Both the position numbers and the translations under genes were made by a program. Source: Saccharomonospora marina XMU15 (GTDB taxonomy: Bacteria; Actinomycetota; Actinomycetes; Mycobacteriales; Pseudonocardiaceae). From it: a stretch of 64,000 nucleotides of DNA. Each line of letters starts with the position of its first letter. Positions within the stretch are counted from its first letter, which is position 1. The stretch covers positions 5,708,427-5,772,426 of the forward strand of contig NZ_CM001439.1 in the NCBI RefSeq assembly GCF_000244955.1, given 5' to 3'. Positions 44,829 through 54,091 of the stretch are shown one piece after another. The notes beneath the pieces were generated by a model. The model saw only the letters and a list, made by a program, of their open reading frames with translations. It searched no databases and was not told where the DNA came from.

Positions 44829-47144
44829 TCACTGGCCGAACAGGGCAGGCAGCGTGCCCTCCCACGCCGTTCGAAGCTCCTCCAGCGGCAGCGTCGCCAC
44901 GTCCTGGATCTCCAGCGCGCCCGACTCGGGGTCGACCACACCGGTCTTTCGCCACGGCAACCCGCGTGCGGTGCACATCTCGGTGAACCGCAACTCCTCC
45001 GTGCGCGGCACGGCCACCAGTACCCGGCCCGCCGACTCGGAGAAGAGCTGAACGAACGGGTCGGCATCCGGGTCGAGCACGACGCGAGCGCCACACTGGC
45101 CGATGAGTGCCATCTCCACGACGGCCTGCGCGAACCCGCCGTCGGCGAGGTCGTGGGCCGCCGAGATCATCCCGTCGCGCGAGCCCGCCACCAGCACCTC
45201 GGCCAGCAGGCGCTCGCGTTCCAGGTCCACGGCGGGCGGGAGCCCACCGAGGTGACCGTGGATGACGTGCGCCCATGCCGAGCCGCCGAACTCGTCGCGG
45301 GTCTCGCCGAGCAGCAGCAGGCTCTCACCCGCCTCCGCGCCGATACCGGTTGGGATGCGGCGCCGCACGTCGTCGAGCACACCGAGCACGCCCACCACCG
45401 GGGTCGGTTGGATGGCCTGCTCGCCGGTCTGGTTGTAGAAGCTGACGTTGCCGCCGGTGACCGGCACCTCCAGCGTGGCGCAGCCGTCGGCGAGGCCGTG
45501 CACGGCGCGCTCGAACTGCCACATCACACCCGGGTCCTCGGGGGAGCCGAAGTTGAGGCAGTTGGTGACGGCGATCGGCATCGCGCCACTGGTGGCGACG
45601 TTGCGGTAGGCCTCGGCCAGCGCCAACTGCGTGCCGGCGTACGGGTCGAGGTAGACGAAGCGGCTGTTGCAGTCGGTAGCGACCGCCACACCACGTCCGG
45701 TGGACTCGTCGATGCGGAGCACGCCGGAGTCGGACGGCTGCGCGAGCACCGTGTTGCCGCGCACGTAGCGGTCGTACTGCTGGGTTACCCACTCCTTGGA
45801 GGCCAGGTTCGGCGAGGAAACCAACCGCAGCAACGTGTCCCTCAGCTCGTCCGGTGTGGACGGACGAGGCAGCGAGTCGGGGGTGTCGGCCTGCAACGCG
45901 TCCTGGTACGCGGGTCGCGCATAGGGCCGGTCGTAGACGGGCCCCTCGAGGGCCACGGTCCTCGGCGGCACGTCAACGACCCGCTCGCCGTGCCAGTCGA
46001 TGACCAGATGATCACCATCGGTGACCTCGCCGATCTCGGTGGCGAGCACGTCCCACTTGCGGCACACCGCCATGAACTCGGCCACGTCCTGCGGCCGCAC
46101 CACAGCGCACATGCGTTCCTGCGATTCGCTGGCGAGCACCTCGGCGGGGGTCATGCCCAGTGCCCGCAACGGGACCCGGTCGAGATCGACGTGCATGCCG
46201 CCGTCACCGGCGGCCGCCAGTTCGGAGGTCGCGCACGCCAGCCCCGCGCCACCGAGGTCCTGGATACCGAGCACCAGTTCGCGGTTGTACAGCTCGAGGC
46301 AGCACTCGATGAGCACCTTCTCGGTGAACGGGTCACCGACCTGCACGCTCGGCAGCTTCTTACGGCCACCCTCGGCCTCGTCCCCGGAGAAGGTCTCGCT
46401 GGCCAGTACCGAAACCCCGCCGATACCGTCGAGCCCGGTCCGCGCACCGAACAGGATGATCTTGTTGCCCTTACCGGAGGCATGCGCCAGGTGCAGGTCA
46501 TCGGCCTTCATCGCACCCACGCACATGGCGTTCACCAGCGGGTTGCCCGCGTAGCTTGCGTCGAAGACCACCTCGCCACCGATGTTGGGCAGGCCGAGGC
46601 AGTTGCCGTACCCGGCGATGCCCGCCACCACACCCGGCAGCACCCTGCGGGTGTCGGGGGCGTCGGCGGGGCCGAACCGCAGCGGGTCGGCGACGGCCAG
46701 CGGGCGCGCGCCCATCGCGAGGATGTCGCGGACGATGCCGCCGACGCCGGTCGCGGCGCCCTGGTACGGCTCGACGTATGAGGGATGGTTGTGGCTTTCG
46801 ACCTTGAACGTCACCGCCCAGCCGTCCCCGATGTCCACCACACCGGCGTTCTCGCCGATCCCGGCGAGCATCTTGGCCTTCATCGCCTGCGTCGTGGTCT
46901 GTCCGAAGTAGGCGAGGTGCTTCTTGGACGACTTGTAGGAGCAGTGCTCGCTCCACATCACCGCGTACATGGCCAACTCGGCCTCGGTGGGCCTGCGGCC
47001 GAGGATGTCCCTGATGCGGGCGTACTCGTCCTCGGCGAGACCCAGCTCGGCGAAGGGTTGGTCGAGGTCAGCGGTGCGCTCCGCGTTCGCTGTGGTGTCG
47101 ACGGGGTGGATGTCGGCGGGGGGTTCGGCGTGAGGTGCTGCCAC
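44829..47144 (-). CDS. purL: Phosphoribosylformylglycinamidine synthase subunit PurL, 771 aa
   Basis: ATP-dependent amination of FGAR to FGAM, with PurQ supplying ammonia and PurS bridging. Short PurL form (about 770 residues; M. tuberculosis about 754). Conserved: [93 protein letters not shown], and [15 protein letters not shown]. The start is GTG 47144: TAACCT sits 7 nt before it, suggesting a leaderless transcript. Confidence 0.95.
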   Translation of the reverse strand: MAAPHAEPPADIHPVDTTANAERTADLDQPFAELGLAEDEYARIRDILGRRPTEAELAMYAVMWSEHCSYKSSKKHLAYFGQTTTQAMKAKMLAGIGENAGVVDIGDGWAVTFKVESHNHPSYVEPYQGAATGVGGIVRDILAMGARPLAVADPLRFGPADAPDTRRVLPGVVAGIAGYGNCLGLPNIGGEVVFDASYAGNPLVNAMCVGAMKADDLHLAHASGKGNKIILFGARTGLDGIGGVSVLASETFSGDEAEGGRKKLPSVQVGDPFTEKVLIECCLELYNRELVLGIQDLGGAGLACATSELAAAGDGGMHVDLDRVPLRALGMTPAEVLASESQERMCAVVRPQDVAEFMAVCRKWDVLATEIGEVTDGDHLVIDWHGERVVDVPPRTVALEGPVYDRPYARPAYQDALQADTPDSLPRPSTPDELRDTLLRLVSSPNLASKEWVTQQYDRYVRGNTVLAQPSDSGVLRIDESTGRGVAVATDCNSRFVYLDPYAGTQLALAEAYRNVATSGAMPIAVTNCLNFGSPEDPGVMWQFERAVHGLADGCATLEVPVTGGNVSFYNQTGEQAIQPTPVVGVLGVLDDVRRRIPTGIGAEAGESLLLLGETRDEFGGSAWAHVIHGHLGGLPPAVDLERERLLAEVLVAGSRDGMISAAHDLADGGFAQAVVEMALIGQCGARVVLDPDADPFVQLFSESAGRVLVAVPRTEELRFTEMCTARGLPWRKTGVVDPESGALEIQDVATLPLEELRTAWEGTLPALFGQ

Positions 47145-47338
47145 GACATCCAGGTTAGCCGGGCCGGACTCGATCACCCCCGCCGCCGGTCGGTTGTACA
47201 GCGCTCGCACGGGCCGGTTTCGCGGTTCTCGGCCGGGCGAGCGGCCCGGTGGTGTCCATTCTCACGGCCGGGGTGGCCGCGCCCGCCCGGGCGGCAGAAC
47301 CGGGCCGCGCCCGCAGCGTCGACGGCGCGGCCGTCGGC

Positions 47339-47827
47339 TCAGGCCGCTTCGGAAAGCAGTTCGTCGAGCTTGTCGTAGCCCTCGTTCACCCCGGTGTCCA
47401 TGCCGCTGGCCAGGATGCCGTCGCGGGTCTGGAAATCCTCGACGACGCTGTACACCCGCAGCCGCGTCCGGCCGCCGTCCAGCCCCTCGAAGGTCAGCGT
47501 CTCCAGTGCGACCCCGTCCGGCGCGCCCTCGTAGGTGAAGGTCCACACGATGCGCTCGTTCGGGCGGACCTCGTGGAAGCTGCCGTAGAACGCGGCGATC
47601 TCCTCGCCGTCGCGATCGTTGGCGAACGCCCACTCGCCGCCGGTGCGGGCGTCCCATCTGGTGATCCTGGTGGTCACCGAGTGCGGTCCGACCCACCGCG
47701 CGTACAGGTCAGGGTCCACGTGGGCGCGAAAAACCTGCTCGGGGGCCGCGTCGAACTCCCGGATGATCTCGATGGTCGGCGCGTTGCTGTCCGCCAGGAT
47801 CTGGGTCTGGTGCTTTGTCGTGGTCAT
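47339..47827 (-). CDS. SRPBCC-family protein (AHSA1-type), 162 aa
   Basis: START-fold ligand-binding protein: IEIIREFDAAPEQVFRAHVDPDLYARWVGPHSVTTRITRWDARTGGEWAFANDRDGE and the helix DGILASGMDTGVNEGYDKLDELLSE. It is co-transcribed with an ArsR regulator, a common pair in actinomycetes. ATG 47827 overlaps the arsR stop by 4 nt. Ligand unknown. Confidence 0.9.
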   Translation of the reverse strand: MTTTKHQTQILADSNAPTIEIIREFDAAPEQVFRAHVDPDLYARWVGPHSVTTRITRWDARTGGEWAFANDRDGEEIAAFYGSFHEVRPNERIVWTFTYEGAPDGVALETLTFEGLDGGRTRLRVYSVVEDFQTRDGILASGMDTGVNEGYDKLDELLSEAA

Positions 47828-48189
47828 GATGCGTCCTCCAGGTCCGTCCGTGGGCTGTCGTCGTCAGCCATCCGGTCCAGCAGGGCGTCGAGACGCCGGT
47901 AGCGCTGCTCGGCCTGCTGGCGATAGCGCTCGATCCACTTGGTCATCAGGTCGAACACCTCCGCGTCCAGGTGCACGGGCCGACGCTGCGCGTCCTTGCT
48001 CCGCCGCACCAGCCCGGCCTCCTCGAGCACCTTCACGTGCTTGGAGATCGCCTGCAGGCTCATGTTGTGCGGCTGCGCCAACTCGCCGACGGTCGCGTCC
48101 GCGGCGGCCAGCCTGGCCACCAGGGCACGCCGCGTCGGGTCGGCCAGTGCCGCGAACACCCGATTCAACTGCTCCGTGCTCTCGTCCAC
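47824..48189 (-). CDS. ArsR-family regulator, 121 aa
   Basis: Winged helix: RVFAALADPTRRALVARLAAADATVGELAQPHNMSLQAISKHVKVLEEAGLVRRSKDAQRRPVHLDAE. It lacks the metal-binding CxC of ArsR/SmtB proper, as do the usual partners of SRPBCC proteins. Start GTG 48189. Two GTTGA palindromes lie just upstream. Confidence 0.92.
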   Translation of the reverse strand: MDESTEQLNRVFAALADPTRRALVARLAAADATVGELAQPHNMSLQAISKHVKVLEEAGLVRRSKDAQRRPVHLDAEVFDLMTKWIERYRQQAEQRYRRLDALLDRMADDDSPRTDLEDAS

Positions 48190-48199
48190 CCTTACTTCC

Positions 48200-48265
48200 T
48201 CAACTAATCGGTTGAATAAGTTGAGCGTAGAGTACAGCCGGCCACGTAGTCAACCGATTGGTTGA
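48200..48265. promoter_or_regulatory. Paired TCAAC...GTTGA operators upstream of arsR
   Basis: TCAACTAATCGGTTGA (48200-48215) and TCAACCGATTGGTTGA (48250-48265) are inverted repeats spaced 50 bases centre to centre. The first lies 10 nt before the arsR start. Autoregulation by the ArsR protein is expected. Confidence 0.6.
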
Positions 48266-48377
48266 GGAACTTGAGGTTCGAGCGGCATCCGGCTTCGGGC
48301 GCGATCGAACCGGCAGGCCACCGGTTGACGGCGGAGGTGTTCGGTCGCGGCCGGAGGTTCGAAGCTCTCCTGCGGCG

Positions 48378-49070
48378 TCAGGCCGAGGTGGTCGCGAGCG
48401 GGGTCAACGCGTCGACGGCCGAGTAGAACATCCCGAGGCCGTCGTCCGAGGGGCCCGTCAGCGCGTCGATGGCGTGCTCCGGGTGCGGCATCAGCCCGAC
48501 GATCCTGCCGTCCGCGCTGCTGACACCCGCGATGTCGTTGCGCGAGCCGTTGGGGTTTTCCCCGACGTAGCGGAAGACGACCCTGCCGTCACCCTCCAAC
48601 CGGTCCAGCGTGTCCTGGTCGGCGACGTAGCCGCCCTCACCCGACTTCAGCGGGATCAGCACCTCCGCACCCTGCTCGTAGCGGGTGGTCCAGGTGGTGC
48701 TGTTGTTCTCCACCCGCAGCCACTGGTCCTTGCACACGAAGTGGAGCTTGTCGTTGCGCACCAGCGCGCCCGGCAACAGGCCCGCCTCACACAGGATCTG
48801 GAAGCCGTTGCAGATGCCCAGCACGGGGAGTCCGCCTCGGGCGGCGTCGATCACCGAACTCATCACGGGGGCGAACCTGGCGATGGCACCGCAGCGCAGG
48901 TAGTCGCCGTAGGAGAAGCCACCGGGCACGATCACCGCGTCCACGCCCTTGAGGTCCGCGTCGCCGTGCCACAGCGGCACGGCCTCGGCACCCGAGCGGG
49001 CGGCGGCACGGGCGGCGTCGACATCGTCGAGCGTGCCGGGAAAGGTGATGACTCCGATACGGGCGCTCAC
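48378..49070 (-). CDS. purQ: Phosphoribosylformylglycinamidine synthase subunit PurQ, 230 aa
   Basis: Class I glutaminase delivering ammonia to Pur[36 protein letters not shown], the Cys87 nucleophile in [18 protein letters not shown], and the His-Glu of [14 protein letters not shown] 49070 overlaps purS by 4 nt, so the two are coupled. Confidence 0.96.
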   Translation of the reverse strand: MSARIGVITFPGTLDDVDAARAAARSGAEAVPLWHGDADLKGVDAVIVPGGFSYGDYLRCGAIARFAPVMSSVIDAARGGLPVLGICNGFQILCEAGLLPGALVRNDKLHFVCKDQWLRVENNSTTWTTRYEQGAEVLIPLKSGEGGYVADQDTLDRLEGDGRVVFRYVGENPNGSRNDIAGVSSADGRIVGLMPHPEHAIDALTGPSDDGLGMFYSAVDALTPLATTSA

Positions 49071-49306
49071 CGCTCGATCCTCCGGACCGTCCACTCCTCG
49101 ATCACCGGGTTCGCGAGAAAACCCTCCGCGATCTTGGCAAGCGTTTCGTCGTCGACGGAGTCGTCGACCTCCAACTCGAAATGCTTGCCTTGCCGGACCT
49201 CGGTGACCCCGTTGAAACCCAGCCTCGGCAGCGCACCGGCAACAGCCTGGCCTTGCGGGTCGAGGATCTCGGGCTTGGGCATGACGTCGACGACTACTCG
49301 GGCCAC
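49067..49306 (-). CDS. purS: PurS, third subunit of FGAM synthase, 79 aa
   Basis: Small dimeric Pur[46 protein letters not shown]. It brings PurL and PurQ together. It opens a two-gene operon with purQ, while purL is separate about 1.2 kb away. Confidence 0.95.
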   Translation of the reverse strand: MARVVVDVMPKPEILDPQGQAVAGALPRLGFNGVTEVRQGKHFELEVDDSVDDETLAKIAEGFLANPVIEEWTVRRIER

Positions 49307-49358
49307 GACTGGCTGCTCCTAGATTTTCGCAGGTCGATGCCCTATCAGCGTAACCCAA

Positions 49359-49391
49359 GGGGCCGAGAGGCCCCCGACACCCCTCGGCCCC
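49359..49391 (-). terminator. Hairpin after the 209-aa membrane protein gene
   Basis: GGGGCCGAG (49359-49367) pairs with CTCGGCCCC (49383-49391), a 9-bp GC stem with a 15-nt loop, between the 3' end of the 49482 gene and purS. It may end the first transcript. Confidence 0.4.
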
Positions 49392-49481
49392 ATCAGACCC
49401 GACTTCACCGGGTCCCTACACACCAAGGACGGCCAACTGTTCCCGCACGTTGCCTGCGGGGGCCGGATTCGCCGGTTCGGC

Positions 49482-50111
49482 TCAGCGCCAGTGACCCTGC
49501 GCGACCGACGGCGACGGGCGGTATCCCCGCATGGCCCTGCCTACCGGCGGCAGCACTACCGCCACGAGTGGTACTGCCCACAGCAACAAAGCCACGATCG
49601 GCAGCGTGACGAAATCCCCCGCCTCGTTCGAGAGCAGATAGATGATCGCGTAGACGTAGTAACCCACCATGAGCCCGGCGATCACGGCGAGTATCCAGCG
49701 CGCGAAGCCGAGCCTGCAGGCGAGCAGGACGAGCAAGGCCGCGACCGTCGACGCCACAGACAGAGTCACCGAGATCGCGAAGTCGATGTTGCCGGTGATG
49801 TCGTCGGCGAGGACGAAGCCGATGGTAGACACCGCGATGTCGATGACGTCGGCGTCGGCACTGGTTACGCCGTCCCACGACACGAATGCGGCGATGTAGG
49901 AGTAGATCACCGCGGGCAGGAAGAACACCGTGGCGATGTAGGCCATCGCCTTGCTCTGCCGCTGCGGCGGGCCGTAACCGGGCGGCACGGGATAGCCGGG
50001 CTGCGGGTGCTGCTGCGGATACCCGGGTTGCTGACCGTAGGGCGCGGCCTGACCGTACGGCTGCTGCTGCTGGTAGGGCTGCTGGTACCACCCGGGATTC
50101 GGCTGGTTCAT
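49482..50111 (-). CDS. Multi-pass membrane protein with Q/P/Y/G-rich N-terminus, 209 aa
   Basis: A low-complexity cytoplasmic N-terminus (PYQQQQPYGQ, PGYPQQHPQPGY) of about 55 residues is followed by roughly four hydrophobic segments (AYIATVFFLPAVIYSYIAAFV, AISVTLSVASTVAALLVLLA, WILAVIAGLMVGYYVYAIIYLL, LPIVALLLWAVPLVAVVL). Function unknown. The ATG 50111 has AAGGGGGA upstream. Confidence 0.8.
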   Translation of the reverse strand: MNQPNPGWYQQPYQQQQPYGQAAPYGQQPGYPQQHPQPGYPVPPGYGPPQRQSKAMAYIATVFFLPAVIYSYIAAFVSWDGVTSADADVIDIAVSTIGFVLADDITGNIDFAISVTLSVASTVAALLVLLACRLGFARWILAVIAGLMVGYYVYAIIYLLSNEAGDFVTLPIVALLLWAVPLVAVVLPPVGRAMRGYRPSPSVAQGHWR

Positions 50112-50266
50112 GGTTCCCCCTTGTGCCGCGGACGACCCCGCCACGCGCGCGGGCGCTGGGCTCGTTCATAGCACGCGGTGCACCCGCGCGGCAGCGGTTC
50201 TCGACGAAACGCCGCCGCTCGCGGGTGGGTGTCCACAACCGGACGCCTCGCCGGGCGCCCCCGCGG

Positions 50267-51739
50267 TCAGGGCCTGCCGTGCAGCCGCTTGATCAGCTTG
50301 CTCACCAGGGCCTCGGTGCGGGCGGTGCGCGCGAAGGTGGTCAGTACGAGCGGGGTGGTGAACCGTTGCCGCGCGATCGCCTTCGGGCGGGCGAACTCGC
50401 GCAGCCCTTCCGGCCCGTGGATGCGGCCGAAACCGGAGTCGCCGATGCCGCCGAACGGCAGCGACGCGATACCGGCGAAGGACAGCGGGGCGTTGATGGC
50501 CGTCTGGCCGGTCCGCAGCCTGCGCGCCAACTCCATGCCACGCCGCTTGGAGAACACCGTCGAACCAAGGCCGTAACTTGAGTCGTTGGCCTTCTCGATC
50601 GCCTCGTCCATGTCGGCCACCTTGGCGATGGTGATCGTGGGGCCGAACGTCTCCTCACGCACGGCCTGCGAGTCCTCCGGGACGTCCACCAGCACGGTCG
50701 GCTGCACGTAGCGATCACCGACGGCGTCCTTGCCGCCGACCAGTGCCCGCCCGCCCTTGGCGAGCGCGTCGGCGATGTGCCTGCGCACGACGTCCAACTG
50801 CGCGGGCATGGTCATCGGGCCGTAGTCGCTGCCGGGGCTGACCTGCTTGGCACGCTGGACGACCTTGGAGACGAAGGTGTCGTACACCTGCTGGTGCACG
50901 TAGACGCGTTCCACACCGACGCAGGTCTGCCCGGCGTTGGAGAAGGCGCCCCAGACGGCGGCCTCCGCGGCAGCGTCGAGGTCGGCGTCGGAGTCAACGA
51001 GCAGCGGGTCCTTGCCGCCGGCTTCGATGATCACGGGAGTGAGCCGCTCGGCGGCGGTCGCCATGATCTTCTTGCCCGTCGCGGCCGAGCCGGTGAACGC
51101 GATCTTGTCGATGTCGGCCCGCGTGAGCGCGGCACCGGTGGCGCCGAAGCCGGTGATCAGTTGCAGCACGGGGTACTCGGGCACGACCTCGGCGAAGGCG
51201 TCCACAAGCCACTTGCCGACCCCTGGGGTGTACTCGCTGGGCTTGAACACCACGGCGTTGCCCGCGGCCAGCGCGTAGCTGACCGAACCGAGCGGTGTGA
51301 ACACCGGGTAGTTCCACGGCCCGATCACACCGACCACCCCGAGCGGGTGGTACTCGACCGTGGCGGCCTGGTTGGAAAGCAGCAGACCGGGGGAGCGTCG
51401 TTGCGGACCGAGCACCTTGCGGGCGTTGCGGGCAGCCCATGCGATGTGCTCGATGGCGAGCACGATCTCCAGTTGGGCATCGCCGAACGGCTTACCGGTT
51501 TCCTCGCTGACCACCTGGCACAGCGACTCCATGCGTCGTGCGACGACACTCTTCCACTGGCGCAGCCGGTCGGCGCGGCCCGCGAAACCGAGTGAGTTCC
51601 ACCAGGCGGCAGCGGCGCGGGCGCGCTCGACGGCTTCGGTGACATCCTGGTCTGTGTGCACCGGGTAGGTGCCGACCACCTCGTCCGTCGCCGGGTTGAG
51701 GGAGTCGAACGTCTCGACGGCGCGTGCGGTGCTGGTCAT
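50267..51739 (-). CDS. Aldehyde dehydrogenase family protein (succinate-semialdehyde-type), 490 aa
   Basis: NAD(P)-dependent dehydrogenase: VVGVIGPWNYPVFTPLGSVSYALAAGN, IDKIAFTGSAATGKKIM, catalytic Glu in PVIIEAGGKDPL, Cys in FSNAGQTCVGVERVYVH, and FGGIGDSGFGRIHGPEGLREF. The end VVLTTFARTARTEALVSKLIKRL is basic and amphipathic. The specific substrate is unknown. It is divergent from the MBL gene, with 59 nt between them. Confidence 0.9.
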   Translation of the reverse strand: MTSTARAVETFDSLNPATDEVVGTYPVHTDQDVTEAVERARAAAAWWNSLGFAGRADRLRQWKSVVARRMESLCQVVSEETGKPFGDAQLEIVLAIEHIAWAARNARKVLGPQRRSPGLLLSNQAATVEYHPLGVVGVIGPWNYPVFTPLGSVSYALAAGNAVVFKPSEYTPGVGKWLVDAFAEVVPEYPVLQLITGFGATGAALTRADIDKIAFTGSAATGKKIMATAAERLTPVIIEAGGKDPLLVDSDADLDAAAEAAVWGAFSNAGQTCVGVERVYVHQQVYDTFVSKVVQRAKQVSPGSDYGPMTMPAQLDVVRRHIADALAKGGRALVGGKDAVGDRYVQPTVLVDVPEDSQAVREETFGPTITIAKVADMDEAIEKANDSSYGLGSTVFSKRRGMELARRLRTGQTAINAPLSFAGIASLPFGGIGDSGFGRIHGPEGLREFARPKAIARQRFTTPLVLTTFARTARTEALVSKLIKRLHGRP

Positions 51740-51798
51740 CTCGACAGCCTACGACGAGTGCACGTTACTGGCAATGCGTCAACAAGGAGTGGGTCACC

Positions 51799-52434
51799 GT
51801 GCAGCTAACCCATTACGGACACTCCTGTCTGCTTCTGGACACCGGGGACGCCCGCATCCTGCTCGACCCCGGCGCGTTCTCCTCGGGATTCGAGTCGGTG
51901 CGCGACCTGACCGCCGTGCTCATCACCCATCAGCACTACGACCACATCGACACCGAGCGCCTGCCCGCCCTGCTCGAGGCCAACCCGGGCGCCAGGCTGA
52001 TCGTCGATCCCGGCACGGTGCAACTCGCGGAGAAGCTCGGGCTGAACGCCGTCACGGCACGGTCCGGGGACGCCTTCGAACTCGACGGCACCCAGGTCAC
52101 CGTCGTCGGTGGCCAACACGCCAGAATCCACGCCGACATCCCGGTCGTGCCCAACGTCGGCTATGTGTTCGACCACGGCGCCTTCTACCACCCCGGCGAC
52201 GCCTTCTTCGTGCCGGAGCAGCACGTGGCCGTGCTCGCGCTGCCCACAGCCGCGCCCTGGCTGAAAGCAGGCGAGGCAGTGGACTTCCTGCGTGCCGTCG
52301 CACCAAGGCTCGCCGTTCCGGTCCACGAGGCCGTGCTGTCCCGGCCGCAGATGCACTACGGCCTGTTCACCAACCTCGCGGGCGAGGGCACCGAGGTCAG
52401 GGTGCTGCCCCGCGGCGAGCAGGTCGAGGTGTGA
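51799..52434 (+). CDS. MBL-fold metallo-hydrolase, 211 aa
   Basis: UlaG/YcbL-type beta-lactamase fold: QLTHYGHSCLLLDTGDARILLDPGAF, the metal motif ITHQHYDHIDTERL (HxHxDH), and AFYHPGDAFFVPEQHV with the second His. Substrate unknown. The GTG at 51799 has AAGGAG 9 nt upstream; a GTC codon precludes starting two codons earlier. Its last 79 nt overlap the convergent DUF2334 gene. Confidence 0.88.
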   Translation: MQLTHYGHSCLLLDTGDARILLDPGAFSSGFESVRDLTAVLITHQHYDHIDTERLPALLEANPGARLIVDPGTVQLAEKLGLNAVTARSGDAFELDGTQVTVVGGQHARIHADIPVVPNVGYVFDHGAFYHPGDAFFVPEQHVAVLALPTAAPWLKAGEAVDFLRAVAPRLAVPVHEAVLSRPQMHYGLFTNLAGEGTEVRVLPRGEQVEV

Positions 52435-53087
52435 GCAGGCCGGACGTAGGTGGCCGCGACCGCCCCACACTCCAGTGCCGTGTCGACGGCGTCGAGCAGG
52501 GTTGCCCACCGCGCGGGCCTGCCCAGATCGGCTCCCCGCACGCCGATACGCAGCAACTCGCCTCGCCTCGCCAGCCGCCCGGCAGCGAGCACGAAAGCGT
52601 TGCGGCGAGCGGCCTCGCCCGCACCACCGCGACCGCCGAAGCCGTGCAGCCTCGCTCTGCGAATGCGATTCCCACGCAGGTCGTGCACGGCCGAGCCGTC
52701 GGAGTAGACCGCGAACCCGTGCAGCCGCAACGCGTTCAGCGTGCCTGCAGAAACGCGCCTGCCCGGCGCGGCGAAGGCGTTCGTGCGCAGGCCGGTGTCC
52801 TCAAGCGCCGCGGTCGCCGCGATGAGCCTCAGCCGCGCCTCGTGCGTGGGCAGATCGGCGAACTCGTCGCGCACCCGCCGGTCGTAGCCGTGCAGCAGCA
52901 CCGCGTCACCTTGCGCGACCCGTTCGCGCACCCAGTCCGACACCGACCCAGACCCTTCCTCGGCGTTCGGTGTCACCAGCAGCGACAACGGCACGCCACG
53001 CTCGGCCAGCGCGGTCGCCAGGTCCACACACCCGTCCAGCGTCCGTGCCGCGATACCGCTCAGCGACACCAGCAGTGATGCTGCCAC
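52356..53087 (-). CDS. DUF2334 (polysaccharide-deacetylase-like) protein, 243 aa
   Basis: Matches DUF2334: LVSLSGIAARTLDGCVDLATALAERGVPLSLLVTPN, DAVLLHGYDRRVRDEFADLPTHEA, and AFAAPGRRVSAGTLNALRLHGFAVYSDG. This relates to NodB-type deacetylases, but the full metal triad is not apparent in a quick reading. The last 28 residues (rich in Ser/Thr/Pro) come from the segment antisense to the MBL gene and may be unconserved. Confidence 0.75.
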   Translation of the reverse strand: MAASLLVSLSGIAARTLDGCVDLATALAERGVPLSLLVTPNAEEGSGSVSDWVRERVAQGDAVLLHGYDRRVRDEFADLPTHEARLRLIAATAALEDTGLRTNAFAAPGRRVSAGTLNALRLHGFAVYSDGSAVHDLRGNRIRRARLHGFGGRGGAGEAARRNAFVLAAGRLARRGELLRIGVRGADLGRPARWATLLDAVDTALECGAVAATYVRPAHTSTCSPRGSTLTSVPSPARLVNRP

Positions 53088-53163
53088 GCTTGACGATTAG
53101 GCACGGCCGCGGTGGCCACCCGAGAAAGCGCGGGTGAGCCCTGGGTGAAGACCAGCGGTAACC

Positions 53164-54081
53164 TCAGCGACCCGCGATCTCGTTCGGCACCGAACCGTCC
53201 TCGCCGACCATGGCGTTCATCCGCTTCTCCGCGCGCATCGAGCGCACCGCCGCGACGAAAGCCGTCGCGATCAGCAACGTGAGACCGGCGTACACCACGA
53301 CGACGGCGGGCCCGGAGAAGCCGAGCACTCCGAGCAACAGCCAGCCGTTGGTGAGGATGATCAATCCACCCGCCGCCGTGCCGAGCAGTCGCGGCGGCAT
53401 CCGGTGCACCAGCCACGCCGCGATGGGTGCCGCGAGCACACCGCCGACCAGCAGACCGAGCACGACGACGAAGTTCATCCCGTGCAGCGAAAGCGCCGCC
53501 AGGAAGGCCAGACTCGCCGCGACCGTCACCACGAATTCCGCCGCGCCGACCGAACCCACCACCATGCGCGGCGCCAACCGCCCGCTCGACAGCAGCGTCG
53601 TGGTGGCGACCGGTCCCCAGCCACCACCTCCCGTCGCGTCGATGAACCCCGCGACGAAACCGAGCGGGGCAAGGAACCGCGCGCCCGGCCGCTTGTTCGT
53701 GATCAGCTTGCCCAGCCGAAGGAAGGCGAACCTGACCAGCACGTAGAGCCCCAGCGCGAACAGGATCACGCTGATCCATCCGGTCGCGAAGTCTCCGGAG
53801 AAGGAGGCAAGCAGGAAGGCACCCACCACGGCACCGACCGCGCCCGGCACGGCGAGGATTCCCACCGTCCGCCAGTCGACGTTGCGAAACCTCCAGTGCG
53901 AGACCCCGGACGCCAGCGACGTGCCGACCTGCGCGAAGTGAGCCGAGGCCGACGCGAGCGCGGGAGCGGTGCCGAAGGCCACGAGCATGGTCGTGGACGT
54001 CATCCCGTAACCCATGCCCAGCACGCCCGCCACGAACTGGGCGAGAAACCCGGCCAAACCGAACAGCAGGAGCGCCCCCAT
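53164..54081 (-). CDS. TauE/SafE-family sulfite-type exporter, 305 aa
   Basis: About eight helices: LLLFGLAGFLAQFVAGVLGMGYGMTST, the conserved SASAHFAQVGTSLASGVSHW, GFVAGFIDATGGGGWGPVATTTLL (second repeat), and FVVVLGLLVGGVLAAPIAAWL. Family members export sulfite or organosulfonates. It is located 10 nt after the purB stop in the same orientation, so it could be co-transcribed. The C-terminus is polar. Confidence 0.88.
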   Translation of the reverse strand: MGALLLFGLAGFLAQFVAGVLGMGYGMTSTTMLVAFGTAPALASASAHFAQVGTSLASGVSHWRFRNVDWRTVGILAVPGAVGAVVGAFLLASFSGDFATGWISVILFALGLYVLVRFAFLRLGKLITNKRPGARFLAPLGFVAGFIDATGGGGWGPVATTTLLSSGRLAPRMVVGSVGAAEFVVTVAASLAFLAALSLHGMNFVVVLGLLVGGVLAAPIAAWLVHRMPPRLLGTAAGGLIILTNGWLLLGVLGFSGPAVVVVYAGLTLLIATAFVAAVRSMRAEKRMNAMVGEDGSVPNEIAGR

Positions 54082-54091
54082 GCCGTGCGCC

